Shown here one piece after another: positions 1-8,000 of a stretch of DNA of 64,000 nucleotides. Source of the stretch: Sphingomonas faeni (lineage in GTDB: Bacteria; Pseudomonadota; Alphaproteobacteria; Sphingomonadales; Sphingomonadaceae); assembly GCF_003053745.1 (NCBI RefSeq), contig NZ_QAYE01000005.1:272830-336829 (forward strand). Direction: 5' to 3'. A model generated the notes under the pieces. That model saw only the letters and a list, made by a program, of their open reading frames with translations, was not told the DNA's origin and did no database searches. Positions within the stretch are counted from its first letter, which is position 1, and each line of letters opens with the position of its first letter. The position numbers and the translations under genes were made by a program.

Positions 1-500
1 AGATCGCACAGGCGACAGATGACCGCGGGCGCGGGGTTCGCGTTGAACGACTGTTCGAAGCGATCCTCGGCCTCGAACTGTGCGGACACGTCCTGGATGA
101 TCATGACGAGGCATTCGGGCTCGTCCTCGTCGTTGGTCAGGACGAGGCTGCGCACCTGATGCACCCAGCGGGGGGCTTCCTCGCCGGCGACCGCAACCTC
201 GACCACCACCTCCGAGAAGGCCTCGCCCGACACGACGCGTTCGATCGGGTAGTCGGCGTCGTTGAGCTTGTGGTTGTTGCGGTAGCGCAGCTGGAAACGC
301 TGGCGATAATCGTCGACCGTGGCACCGAGATCCTCGACCGAGTCGACCCCGTGCATCCCGAGTGCGGCCGTGTTGGCCCACAGGATGTCCTGGTCGGGAT
401 CGACGAGGATGACGCCTTCGTCCAGCCCCGCGATGATCTGGCGCAGGTGGCGCAGATCGGGGGAGTCACGAAGCGACTTGAGGGGCGGCGCCACGGTCAT
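1..500 (-). CDS. PAS-domain signalling protein (N-terminal part, cut by window edge)
   Basis: About 166 residues are visible, starting at the ATG at 500 and running off the left edge. Residues about 20-130 form a PAS fold (IIAGLDEGVILVDPDQ followed by DILWANTAALGM, ending in LVMIIQDVSAQFEAEDR). A second PAS-like unit begins at FEQSFNANPAPAVICR. Such tandem sensor domains usually precede a histidine kinase or cyclic-di-GMP output domain, but the output lies outside the window, so the function is undefined. The gene follows the CsbD-like gene by 4 bases on the same strand, which suggests co-transcription with stress genes. No good ribosome binding site precedes the ATG, so translation may be coupled to the upstream gene. 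PAS assignment is fairly secure; output type is unknown. Confidence 0.75.
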   Translation of the reverse strand, partial: MTVAPPLKSLRDSPDLRHLRQIIAGLDEGVILVDPDQDILWANTAALGMHGVDSVEDLGATVDDYRQRFQLRYRNNHKLNDADYPIERVVSGEAFSEVVVEVAVAGEEAPRWVHQVRSLVLTNDEDEPECLVMIIQDVSAQFEAEDRFEQSFNANPAPAVICRLCD

Positions 501-504
501 GCGA

Positions 505-870
505 TCAGTCGCGCTGGCCGTGGACGAGCCAGGCGAGGCCGTAGCCGATTGCGGCGGCCCCGAGCGCCCAGAGGACGGGCGCGTCCTTGGCCGACGCCTG
601 CGCGGTCGAGGCGGCGCGACGAGCGGCGTCGGCGGCACGATCGCCGGCTTCGCGCGCTTCGCTGCCGATCTTGTCGGCGAGTTCGGGGGCACCGTCGACG
701 GCATCCTCGATCGCCGACTTGGCGCGGCCGTAGAGATTCTGTGCGCCACCGGCGACCTGGTCGACGACGCCGTCGACCTGCCAGTTGCGGCTGTTCACGG
801 TATCGCCAACGGCCTTCTCGACCTTGCCGCCGACATAGCGGGCACCGCCCTGGAATTCGTCCTTGTTCAT
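505..870 (-). CDS. CsbD-like stress-response protein with C-terminal membrane anchor
   Basis: A 121-residue protein. The first half matches the CsbD pattern (MNKDEFQGGARYVGGKVEKA, then a second repeat VDGVVDQVAGGAQNLYGRAK). The middle is an Ala/Arg/Asp-rich helical stretch, and the end (VLWALGAAAIGYGLAWLV) is one transmembrane segment. CsbD-family proteins are small, abundant general-stress proteins without a known enzymatic role. The membrane tail is a variant seen in alphaproteobacteria and would tether it to the inner membrane. The start is supported by AAGGA about 7 bases upstream of the ATG. It sits between a lipoprotein gene and a PAS sensor gene on the same strand. Family call is good; role is inference. 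Confidence 0.8.
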   Translation of the reverse strand: MNKDEFQGGARYVGGKVEKAVGDTVNSRNWQVDGVVDQVAGGAQNLYGRAKSAIEDAVDGAPELADKIGSEAREAGDRAADAARRAASTAQASAKDAPVLWALGAAAIGYGLAWLVHGQRD

Positions 871-912
871 GTCAGATCCTTACGTTTTGGAATTGGGTGG
901 AGAGGGGCCGCG

Positions 913-1242
913 TTACGGCAGCACGCCGCAGCCCGCGGCGGCCTTGCCAACTTCGAGCGCGATCTTCGGATCGCGGAGTTCGGAGGCGACGCGGATGAGA
1001 TCGGACGGGGTGAGCACGCCGGGCGTGGTGTCGCCCTGGCGGTATGCCGCGGCGGCCTTGCCCAGACGCTGCAACTGACCGAGCGATAGGTTCGCCTGGA
1101 GCCGATCGCCGACGCAATCGGAGCGCGACTGATCGAGCCCGTAGCGCTGGAGCCCGGTCGAGATGCGGGTCGCGGGTGCGGCGCAACCGGCAATGGACGC
1201 CAGCAGGGCCAAGGCCCCAGTGGCGGACGTCATGCGCTTCAT
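913..1242 (-). CDS. Small predicted outer-membrane or periplasmic lipoprotein
   Basis: A 109-residue protein starting MKRMTSATGALALLASIAGC: a basic n-region, hydrophobic core and a lipobox ending in Cys-20, so lipid modification is likely. The ATG at 1242 was chosen over an in-frame one 27 bases upstream because GGAGC lies at a suitable distance and the signal peptide becomes standard. The mature part contains two further cysteines (SDCVGDRL and AAGCGVLP) that may form a disulfide. The stretch LSLGQLQRLGKAAAAYRQGD resembles short sphingomonad proteins of unknown function. It is the first gene of a three-gene minus-strand group with the CsbD-like and PAS genes. No enzymatic motif is seen. Confidence 0.75.
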   Translation of the reverse strand: MKRMTSATGALALLASIAGCAAPATRISTGLQRYGLDQSRSDCVGDRLQANLSLGQLQRLGKAAAAYRQGDTTPGVLTPSDLIRVASELRDPKIALEVGKAAAGCGVLP

Positions 1243-1323
1243 GTGAGCAGCTCCAGTATCTTGCCGCACGCGGGGTGTCGCGACGGGACTGGACGCATAA
1301 ACCTACCGGTAACCTCTTGGTTC

Positions 1324-1349
1324 CTGGTAGTTTTGTATAATACTACTAG
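1324..1349. promoter_or_regulatory. Inverted repeat in A/T-rich promoter region
   Basis: CTGGTAGT (1324-1331) pairs with ACTACTAG (1342-1349) with one G:T pair, around a 10-base A/T-rich centre containing TATAAT. It lies between the 57-residue protein gene and the lipoprotein gene, both on the minus strand, so it could be an operator or promoter element for the lipoprotein gene. No clear -35 box could be assigned. Confidence 0.3.
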
Positions 1350-1364
1350 CTATAATGTACCAAA

Positions 1365-1538
1365 TCAGGACGCGGCACGCGCCGCATAGAGCCGCGCAAA
1401 CCGCAGATGCAGCGACCGCGTGCTCGAGTCCTCGGCGACCTTTGCGCGACCCTCATGCCACTCGGCTCGACGTTGAAAATAGCTCGAATCGTCGCTGTCG
1501 TCGGCGGGGAAGCGGGTGTCGTCTTGATCCGTCGTCAT
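1365..1538 (-). CDS. Small acidic protein of 57 residues, function unknown
   Basis: Reading from the ATG at 1538 gives MTTDQDDTRFPADDSDDSSY, then FQRRAEWHEGRAKVAEDSS and TRSLHLRFARLYAARAAS, and a TGA at 1365-1367. The first 20 residues are acidic and probably disordered; the rest forms an amphipathic basic helix pair. AAAGGC stands 6-7 bases before the ATG. The layout (acidic head, Tyr, then Arg/Glu-rich helices ending in a Leu-Arg-Phe-Ala-Arg-Leu-Tyr stretch) resembles short conserved sphingomonad proteins annotated as hypothetical. Reading frames on the opposite strand have no codon or family support. Function unknown. Confidence 0.55.
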   Translation of the reverse strand: MTTDQDDTRFPADDSDDSSYFQRRAEWHEGRAKVAEDSSTRSLHLRFARLYAARAAS

Positions 1539-1723
1539 GGCATTGCCTTTGGTAACCTGCGCCTTCAGTACGAAATTGCAGGCGGCCGCGCGTGATCGGA
1601 AACGACTAGGCGATGCGGTAGTATGATCAGTCTGGCGTCAGGGGGCACGACGCTGCAGGGACGCCGCCGCGGCTGAGTTGGCCGGGCGACGAAACCGTCT
1701 TTATGCCGGCTTGGTTCGATCGA

Positions 1724-3649
1724 TTACTTGGCCATTGCCCCGGACTGGTCGAGCGGGACGACCGGCAACCAGACCGCGCTCGCCGATGTGCCGCCGCGGA
1801 TGATCGTCACCGTTGCCGGCTTATAGTCCGCTTTTTTCGCGAGGAAGATGTTCGGCACGAACGTCTGCGGGTTGCGATCGTAGAGCGGGAACAGGCTCGA
1901 CTGGACCTGGATCATGATCTTGTGACCCGGCTGGAACACATGGTTCACGGTCGGCAGGCGGAACTTGTATTCCTGCACCTTGCCCGCCGGGATCGCGGTC
2001 GGCTTGGCGAAGCTCTGGCGATAGCGGCCGCGGAAGATGTCGAGGCTGATCGGCAGTTCGTAGCCGCCCATCTTGGGATCGGTCGCGTTCTCGGCCGGGT
2101 AGACGTCGATCACCTTGACGACGAAATCGCCGTCGGTGCCGGTCGTCTTGGCGAAGATGTCGGCGATCGGCGCGCCCGACACGCGCACCGGCGTGGTCAG
2201 CGCCTCGGTGGTGTAGGTCATCACATCGGGACGGCCATCGACGCCGCGCTGGTCGCTGACGAGCCAGTCACCCCAGCGGCCGTCGCCGAAGTTCACCGGG
2301 CGCGGCAGGTGCGGCACGGGCTTCGATGGATCGGAGACATAGCTGTCGCCGCCGGTCGTCGCCTTGCCGAAGCCGAGCGCGCCGCCCTCCTGCAGGTAGA
2401 TCGGCTTCAGCGGCGACGTGCAGCCCGTCTCGCAGGCGAGCGGCCACGTCGCGAACTTGTCCCAGTGGTTCTCGCCAGTGTTGTAGATCGCCGCGGCGGG
2501 CAGCGTGACGGGTGCGCCGTCCTTCAGATACTGATTGAAATAGGGGAGCAGCATGTCCTCGCGGAATTGCTGGGCGGTGTCGCCATTCCACTGGAACGGC
2601 CCGAGGCTGCGGCCTTCGCGGTTGATCTGGCTGTGGCGCCACGGACCCATGACGAGGTGGTTGTTGCCGAGCTTGCCCTTGGCCTTGAGCGCTTCCCACG
2701 CGGTGATCGCGCCGTACATGTCCTCCTGGTCCCACAGCCCCTGTTCCCATATCGTCGGCACGTTCGACGGGTTCGCAGCGAGCAGCTTGTCGAGTGCCTG
2801 GCCCTGCCAGAAGCCGTCATAGGCGGGGTGCGACACCATCCGCTGCCAATAGGGAAGCTGGTCGTAGCCGGACTTCTTCGCCCAGTCGCCGGCCGAGCCG
2901 ACCTCGCGGAAATTCTCGTAATCGTCATAGCCGCCGGTGGGTGGCGCCTTGCCCGCGCCCTTGTAGCCGGTCTGGCTGCCGAGCCACGCGATGTTGGCGA
3001 GACGGAACGCGCCGTAATGGAACCAGTCGTCGCCCATCCAGCCGTCGATCATCGGGCTCTCGGGCGCGGCGACCTTCAGCGCGGGGTGTGGGGCGAGCAG
3101 CGCCATCGCGACCGTGAATCCCTCGTAGGACGAGCCGATCATGCCGACCCGGCCGTTGCTCTCCGGCAGGTTCGCCTTGTTCACCAGCCAGTCGATCGTG
3201 TCGTAGGCGTCGGTGACGTGATCGACCTGCGTCGGGTTGAGCGGGCCGATAACGGGACGTGTCACGACATACTCACCCTCCGACCCGTATTTGCCGCGGA
3301 TGTCCTGGTAGACGCGGATATAGCCCGCCTTGACGAACATCTCGTCGGCGAGCGGCAGCGTGGCGAGGATGCTCGCGCTGTCGGAGCGGTTCGCGCGACC
3401 CTTGGCGTTGTACGGCGTGCGGGTGAGGACGATCGGCGCGTTGGTGACGCCCTTGGGATAGACGATGACGGTGTAGAGCTTGGTCCCGTCGCGCATCGGG
3501 ATCATCACCTCGCGCTTCACGTAGTCCTGCGCGGCGGTCGGCGGGACGAACTTGGCGGGGATGTCGCCGCCGACGGGTGCGGTCTTGTCCTGCGCAATTG
3601 CGGTGGTGGCGAGGGCGATCGAGGCGAGCAGGACGAATTTGACGGACAT
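1724..3649 (-). CDS. Alpha-amino-acid ester hydrolase-like CocE/NonD family serine hydrolase, exported
   Basis: 641 residues with a signal peptide (MSVKFVLLASIALATTAIAQ). The S15/CocE fold is clear: GSSYEG at 172-177 is the nucleophile elbow with catalytic Ser-174, and APESPM (195-200) plus MGDDW (205-209) match the carboxylate cluster that alpha-amino-acid ester hydrolases use to bind the substrate amino group. A C-terminal jelly-roll domain (X-Pro dipeptidyl-peptidase C-terminal type) fills about 430-641. Known members hydrolyse or transfer alpha-amino acyl esters and beta-lactam side chains; the natural substrate is unclear. It lies 73 bases downstream of a GH92 mannosidase on the same strand, so it may be co-expressed with the mannoside locus. 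The alternative reading is a cocaine esterase or glutaryl acylase relative, but the carboxylate cluster argues for the ester-hydrolase subgroup. Confidence 0.85.
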   Translation of the reverse strand: MSVKFVLLASIALATTAIAQDKTAPVGGDIPAKFVPPTAAQDYVKREVMIPMRDGTKLYTVIVYPKGVTNAPIVLTRTPYNAKGRANRSDSASILATLPLADEMFVKAGYIRVYQDIRGKYGSEGEYVVTRPVIGPLNPTQVDHVTDAYDTIDWLVNKANLPESNGRVGMIGSSYEGFTVAMALLAPHPALKVAAPESPMIDGWMGDDWFHYGAFRLANIAWLGSQTGYKGAGKAPPTGGYDDYENFREVGSAGDWAKKSGYDQLPYWQRMVSHPAYDGFWQGQALDKLLAANPSNVPTIWEQGLWDQEDMYGAITAWEALKAKGKLGNNHLVMGPWRHSQINREGRSLGPFQWNGDTAQQFREDMLLPYFNQYLKDGAPVTLPAAAIYNTGENHWDKFATWPLACETGCTSPLKPIYLQEGGALGFGKATTGGDSYVSDPSKPVPHLPRPVNFGDGRWGDWLVSDQRGVDGRPDVMTYTTEALTTPVRVSGAPIADIFAKTTGTDGDFVVKVIDVYPAENATDPKMGGYELPISLDIFRGRYRQSFAKPTAIPAGKVQEYKFRLPTVNHVFQPGHKIMIQVQSSLFPLYDRNPQTFVPNIFLAKKADYKPATVTIIRGGTSASAVWLPVVPLDQSGAMAK

Positions 3650-3722
3650 GGCGAAGGGCTCCGGAAGCGTTGGGGCGAAGCTAGGCGCAACCGGGGCGCG
3701 GGGGCAATCGCGATGATGTTCT

Positions 3723-6068
3723 TTAGTTGCGCGGCATGGTCGTTGGCGCGGTGGAGGACGAGAACGGCCGCGCCTTTGCGCCCTTGCCCCAGAGCTTGTT
3801 GGGTTTCGCGCCCATCACGAAGCGGAGTTCGCCGCCCTGGCGAATCTCATCGTCGCGCAGATAGCTGCGGGTGAGGGGTGTGCCGTTGAGCGTGACGGAG
3901 CGGATATAGGGGTTGGCGTCCGACAGATTGTCCGTCCGGATCGCGAACTGCTTGCCGCTTGGCAGCGCGAGCGTCGCCTGCGACAGGAACGGGCGGCCGA
4001 TGACATATTCGTTCGATCCGGGTGCGACCGGGTAGAAGCCGAGCGCGGTGAAGACGAGCCATGCGGACATCTGGCCGAGATCGTCGTTGCCGCTGAGCCC
4101 CTCGGGCTTGGCGCCATATTGGCTCCATACGATTTGGCCGAGACGCTCCTGCGTCCGCCATGGTGCGCCGGCGTAATTGTAGAGATAGGCGACGTGGTGG
4201 CTCGGTTCGTTGCCGTGGATATACTGGCCGATCAGCCCGGCGATATCCTCTGCATGGCTGTAATCGACCTTCGAATTGTCGAAGTCGAACATCGCGTCGA
4301 GTTTCCTGACGGTCTTCGCATCGCCGCCGAGCAGTTGGAACAGTCCTGCCTGATCCTGCGGCACGAACCAGCTATATTGCCACGCATTGCCCTCGGTATA
4401 ATCGGAGCCGTAGTTGATCGCGGTCGGATCGAAGGGCGTGCGGAACGCGCCGTTCGCGAGCCTTGCGCGCAGCCAGCCGGACTTCGCGTCGAAGCTGTTG
4501 CGCCAGTTGCCCGCGCGCGTCTCGAACCGTTCGGCGATGGCGGTCTTGCCCATCCGCCGCGCCATTCGCGCAATCGTCCAGTCATCATAGGCGTATTCGA
4601 CGGTCTTCGATGCGGCCTCCGGCTCCTTGTCGATGGGGACGTAGCCGCGCTGGATATACTCGCCGAGCCCGCCGTAGGAGGCGTGGTCGGCGCTCGCGAC
4701 CATCGCCTGCAACGCGGCGTCCGCGTCGAAGCCGCGAATGCCCTTCATATACGCGTCGGCGATGACGGGGACGGCGTGATAGCCGATCATCGTCCACGTC
4801 TCGCGCCCGGCGAATTGCCAGACCGGAAGGATGTTATCGGGGCTGTGTTGCTGACTGGCGATCAGCGAGCGGACGATGTCGCTATTGGTCTTCTCGGGCT
4901 GGATCAGCGTCAGTAGCGGGTGTTCGGCGCGGAACGTGTCCCAGAGGGAAAAGGTCGAGCGGACGGTGAAGCCGGTGGCCTGATGCACCTGGTCGTCGGG
5001 CCCGCGATACCGCCCGTCGCTGTCGCTCCAGACGCTCGGCGCGAGCAGGCTGTGGTAGAGCGCGGTCGCGAAGATCCGGCGCATCGGTGCCTCGGCCTCG
5101 AACTTGACGGCGCCGAGTGCGGTATCCCAATCGCTTCCAGTCTTGGCGCGGACGGCGTCGAAGCCGCCGGGTTCGCTGTCGAGGTTGGCGAGCGCGCCGG
5201 CTTCGTCGACGCCGGAGATTCCGACCTTAACCTCCAACGGAGCGTCGAGCGGGCCGAAATCGAGCCGCGCTTCCAGTGCCTGGCCGAGCTTCTCCGCCAG
5301 CGCATCGCTGCCACGGCCCGGACCCTGGAAGCCCTTGTACGGGATATCCTTCTCGCGGTTGACCAGCGCGTGGCCGACCAGCGGCGCGGAGAACCGCATC
5401 GCGAAGTAGAGCTTGCGGCCGGGTGCCCAGCCGCGCGTCTCGCGGAAGCCAGTGAGCACGCCGTCGTCGCGCAGGTGCAGTCCCGACCAGAGGATCTTGC
5501 CGGGGTAATTATAGAGCGAAGACCGAAGATCGACGACGAGGTGCGCGGCCTTGCCCTTGGGAAAGCTGTAGCGATGCACCCCGATCCGCGTGCCCGCAGT
5601 CATTTCCGCGCGTACGCCGGGCCCGTCGAGCGTAACGGCATAATAGCCAGGCTTGGCGACCTCGCTGGCGTGGGAAAAGCGCGAGCGATAGCCGGGTGCG
5701 GCGGGCGTGCCGGGGTCCATCGACACGGCGTCGCCCGATACCGGCATGACGAGGATGTCGCCGAGATCGGAATGTCCCGCGCCCGAGAAATGCGTGTGGC
5801 TGAACCCCTCGATCGTCGGATCGTCGTAGCGATAGCCGGCAGCATGGCCGTAGCAGGTACGGATGACGCAGGAGGTATCGGTATCCGGCGACAACTGGAC
5901 CATGCCGAACGGCGCGACCGCGCCGGGGAAGGTGTGGCCTCCGCCACCCGTGCCGATGAACGGATCGACCGCATCGCTCGGTTTGGCGAGATCTTGTCCG
6001 AAGGCAGGGCCGGCCAGGATCGTGGTGAACAGCGCACCCACGAGGCACGATCGCGTGAAGATGGACAT
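3723..6068 (-). CDS. GH92 alpha-mannosidase (first of three)
   Basis: 781 residues from the ATG at 6068, which gives a clean signal peptide (MSIFTRSCLVGALFTTILAG, cleavage near PAFGQ). A start at 6128 would add 20 residues before the signal but has a better Shine-Dalgarno-like GAGGGG, so the start is not fully settled. GH92 hallmarks: VDPFIGTGGGGHTFPGA near residue 34, GFSHTHFSGAGHSDLGD, HGNEPSHH, and GNDDLGQMSAW with the conserved acidic pair before ALGFYPV. GH92 enzymes are calcium-dependent inverting exo-alpha-mannosidases acting on alpha-1,2/1,3/1,6 linkages. It is periplasmic or outer-membrane by its signal. It is transcribed away from the ROK regulator gene, sharing a 361-base upstream region. 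Confidence 0.92.
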   Translation of the reverse strand: MSIFTRSCLVGALFTTILAGPAFGQDLAKPSDAVDPFIGTGGGGHTFPGAVAPFGMVQLSPDTDTSCVIRTCYGHAAGYRYDDPTIEGFSHTHFSGAGHSDLGDILVMPVSGDAVSMDPGTPAAPGYRSRFSHASEVAKPGYYAVTLDGPGVRAEMTAGTRIGVHRYSFPKGKAAHLVVDLRSSLYNYPGKILWSGLHLRDDGVLTGFRETRGWAPGRKLYFAMRFSAPLVGHALVNREKDIPYKGFQGPGRGSDALAEKLGQALEARLDFGPLDAPLEVKVGISGVDEAGALANLDSEPGGFDAVRAKTGSDWDTALGAVKFEAEAPMRRIFATALYHSLLAPSVWSDSDGRYRGPDDQVHQATGFTVRSTFSLWDTFRAEHPLLTLIQPEKTNSDIVRSLIASQQHSPDNILPVWQFAGRETWTMIGYHAVPVIADAYMKGIRGFDADAALQAMVASADHASYGGLGEYIQRGYVPIDKEPEAASKTVEYAYDDWTIARMARRMGKTAIAERFETRAGNWRNSFDAKSGWLRARLANGAFRTPFDPTAINYGSDYTEGNAWQYSWFVPQDQAGLFQLLGGDAKTVRKLDAMFDFDNSKVDYSHAEDIAGLIGQYIHGNEPSHHVAYLYNYAGAPWRTQERLGQIVWSQYGAKPEGLSGNDDLGQMSAWLVFTALGFYPVAPGSNEYVIGRPFLSQATLALPSGKQFAIRTDNLSDANPYIRSVTLNGTPLTRSYLRDDEIRQGGELRFVMGAKPNKLWGKGAKARPFSSSTAPTTMPRN

Positions 6069-6429
6069 CGAGGTCACCCGTTCGGAGGGAAATAGGCGAG
6101 GAAGCTTGCCGGGTGCCAGGTGAACCATGTCGCGCGCATCCCCTCTATTCGTTCGGTCGGCAGACTGGCTTCATCGCCAGCTCTTGCGCAACCGCAGAAG
6201 TGGATTAGAACATCAAATTGGATAATTCAAACGAACAGTTTGGAAGCGGGGGGATGCAGAAGATGGTCTTCAGACCGGGCCGATATGTCGCGCGTTCACT
6301 GAACGCCAATAGTGTGCGCTTGCCAAGCCTTCGCAATCGCGGGATCACTTCGTCGCCAACGCCGAAATCGCTACGGTGCAGTGCAGAGCGGCTTCGTCTT
6401 CTGTTCTCCAGCCTGGATGATCGGTCCGC
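6069..6429. promoter_or_regulatory. Divergent intergenic region between GH92 and ROK regulator
   Basis: This 361-base stretch holds no convincing gene. It is more A/T-rich than its surroundings around 6200-6245 and should contain promoters for both divergent genes. An inverted repeat TTCAAAC-GAACA-GTTTGGA lies at 6226-6244 (one mismatch). The word AATTGG at 6215-6220 also occurs in the larger palindrome at 7834-7870, so a weak copy of the same operator is possible. Confidence 0.4.
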
Positions 6430-7629
6430 ATGACTCTTCAAACGCCGCCGCGTCTGTCGGGGACGAACCTCGAGCGCGCCGCCGACCATAACCAGCGCGT
6501 GACGCTGCATGCCATTCGCCTCGGCGGATCGCTGACGCGGATCGACCTTGCGCGGATCACCGGGCTGACCGGGCCGGCGATCGCCAACATCACGCGGCGG
6601 CTGCTGCAGGAAGGCATGATCGAGGAGGCGGGGCAGCGTCGCGGCGGGCGCGGCCAGCCGCCGACCAAACTCGTCGTCCGCGCCGATGCGTGCTATTCGA
6701 TCGGCGTCAATATCGACCGCGACCATATCACGATCGTGCTGGTCGATTTCCTCGCGCAGATCCTCGCGCGCAAGTCGATCGAGATCAGCTTTGCGCTGCC
6801 CGACGACGTCCGCGATCTATTTCGGCGCTCGGTCCGCGCGATGCTGAAAAGCGCGAAGATCGATCCCACCAAGCTGGTCGGCATCGGCGTCGCGCGTCCC
6901 GACGACCTCGCGCTGGTTGCGATGCCGGGCCGTCCGGCGGCCTATGCGGCGTGGGACGGAATCGACATGGCGACGCTGTTCGACAAGCCGCTGTCGCTGC
7001 CGGTGTTCGTCGAGAACGATGCTGCCGCCGCCGCGATGGGCGAGATGCAGCTCGGCTTCGGACAGAATTACAGCAGTTTCTTCTACATCCTCGTGTCGTC
7101 GGGGCTGGGCGGCGGCTTCGTTGCGGATGGCGCGTATGTTCGCGGCACGCACGGGCGTAGCGGCGAACTGGGTTTCATGGCGGCCGGCGGCGGCAAGCGG
7201 GGACGCGAGACCGTGCAGAAACTGGTATCGCTATCCGGACTTGCCGAGCATCTGGCGAATTCGGGATTCGAGATCGGGCAGGTGCTGCATCAGGCCGACT
7301 GGGCGCCAGACATCGAGCGCTGCCTGGAGGAATGGGTGGAGAGGGCGGCGCACACGCTCTGCACGCCCCTCGACGCGATCAACTGCCTGATCGATCCGGC
7401 GGTAATCCTGATCGGCGGGCGCCTGCCGAGCCGGTTGGTGGAACGGGTGGCGGAGCGCGTCAACGCGTTGATCCGGGACGCGACCGATGCGCCCGCGATC
7501 GCGCCGGTCCGCCGTGCCGCGCTGTCGGAGGATGCGCCGGCGGTCGGTGCGGCGATCCTGCCGTTCAGTCATTTCCTGCTGCCCAAGGCCGCTGCGCTTT
7601 GGAAGGATTCCGGCACGGCAGCCGACTGA
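6430..7629 (+). CDS. ROK-family transcriptional regulator of the mannoside locus
   Basis: 399 residues. Residues about 20-75 are a winged helix-turn-helix (SLTRIDLARITGLTGPAIAN is the helix pair, followed by a wing GGRGQPP). The rest is the ROK sugar-kinase-like domain: VGVNIDRDHITIV-type phosphate strand, VENDAAAAAMGE with the catalytic-type Asp, and SSGLGGGFVADG. The usual ROK zinc signature (CxCGxxGC) after GELGFM is absent and replaced by AAGGGKRGRETVQKL, so the zinc site is missing. ROK repressors such as NagC, Mlc and XylR bind sugars and release palindromic operators. Position between the GH92 gene and the receptor gene suggests control of both; a mannose-type ligand is inference. Start ATG at 6430 has only a weak binding site. 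Confidence 0.85.
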   Translation: MTLQTPPRLSGTNLERAADHNQRVTLHAIRLGGSLTRIDLARITGLTGPAIANITRRLLQEGMIEEAGQRRGGRGQPPTKLVVRADACYSIGVNIDRDHITIVLVDFLAQILARKSIEISFALPDDVRDLFRRSVRAMLKSAKIDPTKLVGIGVARPDDLALVAMPGRPAAYAAWDGIDMATLFDKPLSLPVFVENDAAAAAMGEMQLGFGQNYSSFFYILVSSGLGGGFVADGAYVRGTHGRSGELGFMAAGGGKRGRETVQKLVSLSGLAEHLANSGFEIGQVLHQADWAPDIERCLEEWVERAAHTLCTPLDAINCLIDPAVILIGGRLPSRLVERVAERVNALIRDATDAPAIAPVRRAALSEDAPAVGAAILPFSHFLLPKAAALWKDSGTAAD

Positions 7630-8000
7630 CGCCGGTAATCGGCTTCGGTACCGCTATCTTCGCATGTGAGGATTCCGTGCGCTTGGCGTTGTGGAGTGCG
7701 GGCTGCTGGCGTCGTTCGCGCACGACTACGCGAAGGCGGACGTGAATCGTTGCGGTGTCTTCACCCAGACTATCGGCGCATCGAAGGGTATTCGGCGAGT
7801 TACGTCCACAACGGCCCGAAACTAGCGCAACAATCTATTTGACAATTTGCTTTTACAATTGGCAAATAGACGGGTCGAGACTGCACGCCGACAGGATCCG
7901 ATTCAATCGGACAGCCCAACCGAAAACGGTGGGCAGGCGCGCTATTCGCAGGGGTAAGTGAGGGGGCGAAGGGCATCCTCACGAGGAAGAGGAAAGTCTG
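7630..8000. promoter_or_regulatory. 371-base promoter region upstream of the mannoside receptor
   Basis: No gene is supported here; short open frames lack ribosome binding sites and typical codon use. The central part (7830-7875) is sharply A/T-rich and contains the large palindrome listed separately, overlapping a perfect TTGACA (7839-7844). GAGGAAAG just before 8001 is the ribosome binding site of the receptor gene. Confidence 0.5.
7834..7870. promoter_or_regulatory. Candidate ROK operator: 14-base inverted repeat
   Basis: TCTATTTGACAATT (7834-7847) and AATTGGCAAATAGA (7857-7870) are reverse complements with one mismatch, separated by 9 bases. The A/T-rich palindrome with a short spacer resembles NagC/Mlc-type operators of ROK repressors. 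It overlaps TTGACA, so binding would block a promoter for the receptor-GH43-GH92-GH125-GH92 operon. The ROK gene ends only 205 bases upstream. Confidence 0.55.

Noticed and set aside
1336..1356. Two TATAAT words on the plus strand
   Set aside because: No plus-strand gene follows for kilobases and no -35 box is in place, so a plus-strand promoter is not supported.
1407..1595. Plus-strand frame over the small acidic protein
   Set aside because: No binding site and no family resemblance; the minus-strand frame has both a binding site and a plausible protein pattern.
1703..3874. Long open frame on the plus strand over the ester hydrolase gene
   Set aside because: Antisense shadow of a high-GC gene; no recognisable domain, while the minus strand encodes a complete S15/CocE enzyme.
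7755..7961. 68-residue frame upstream of the mannoside receptor
   Set aside because: Spans the A/T-rich palindrome, lacks a binding site and has codon use unlike the neighbours.
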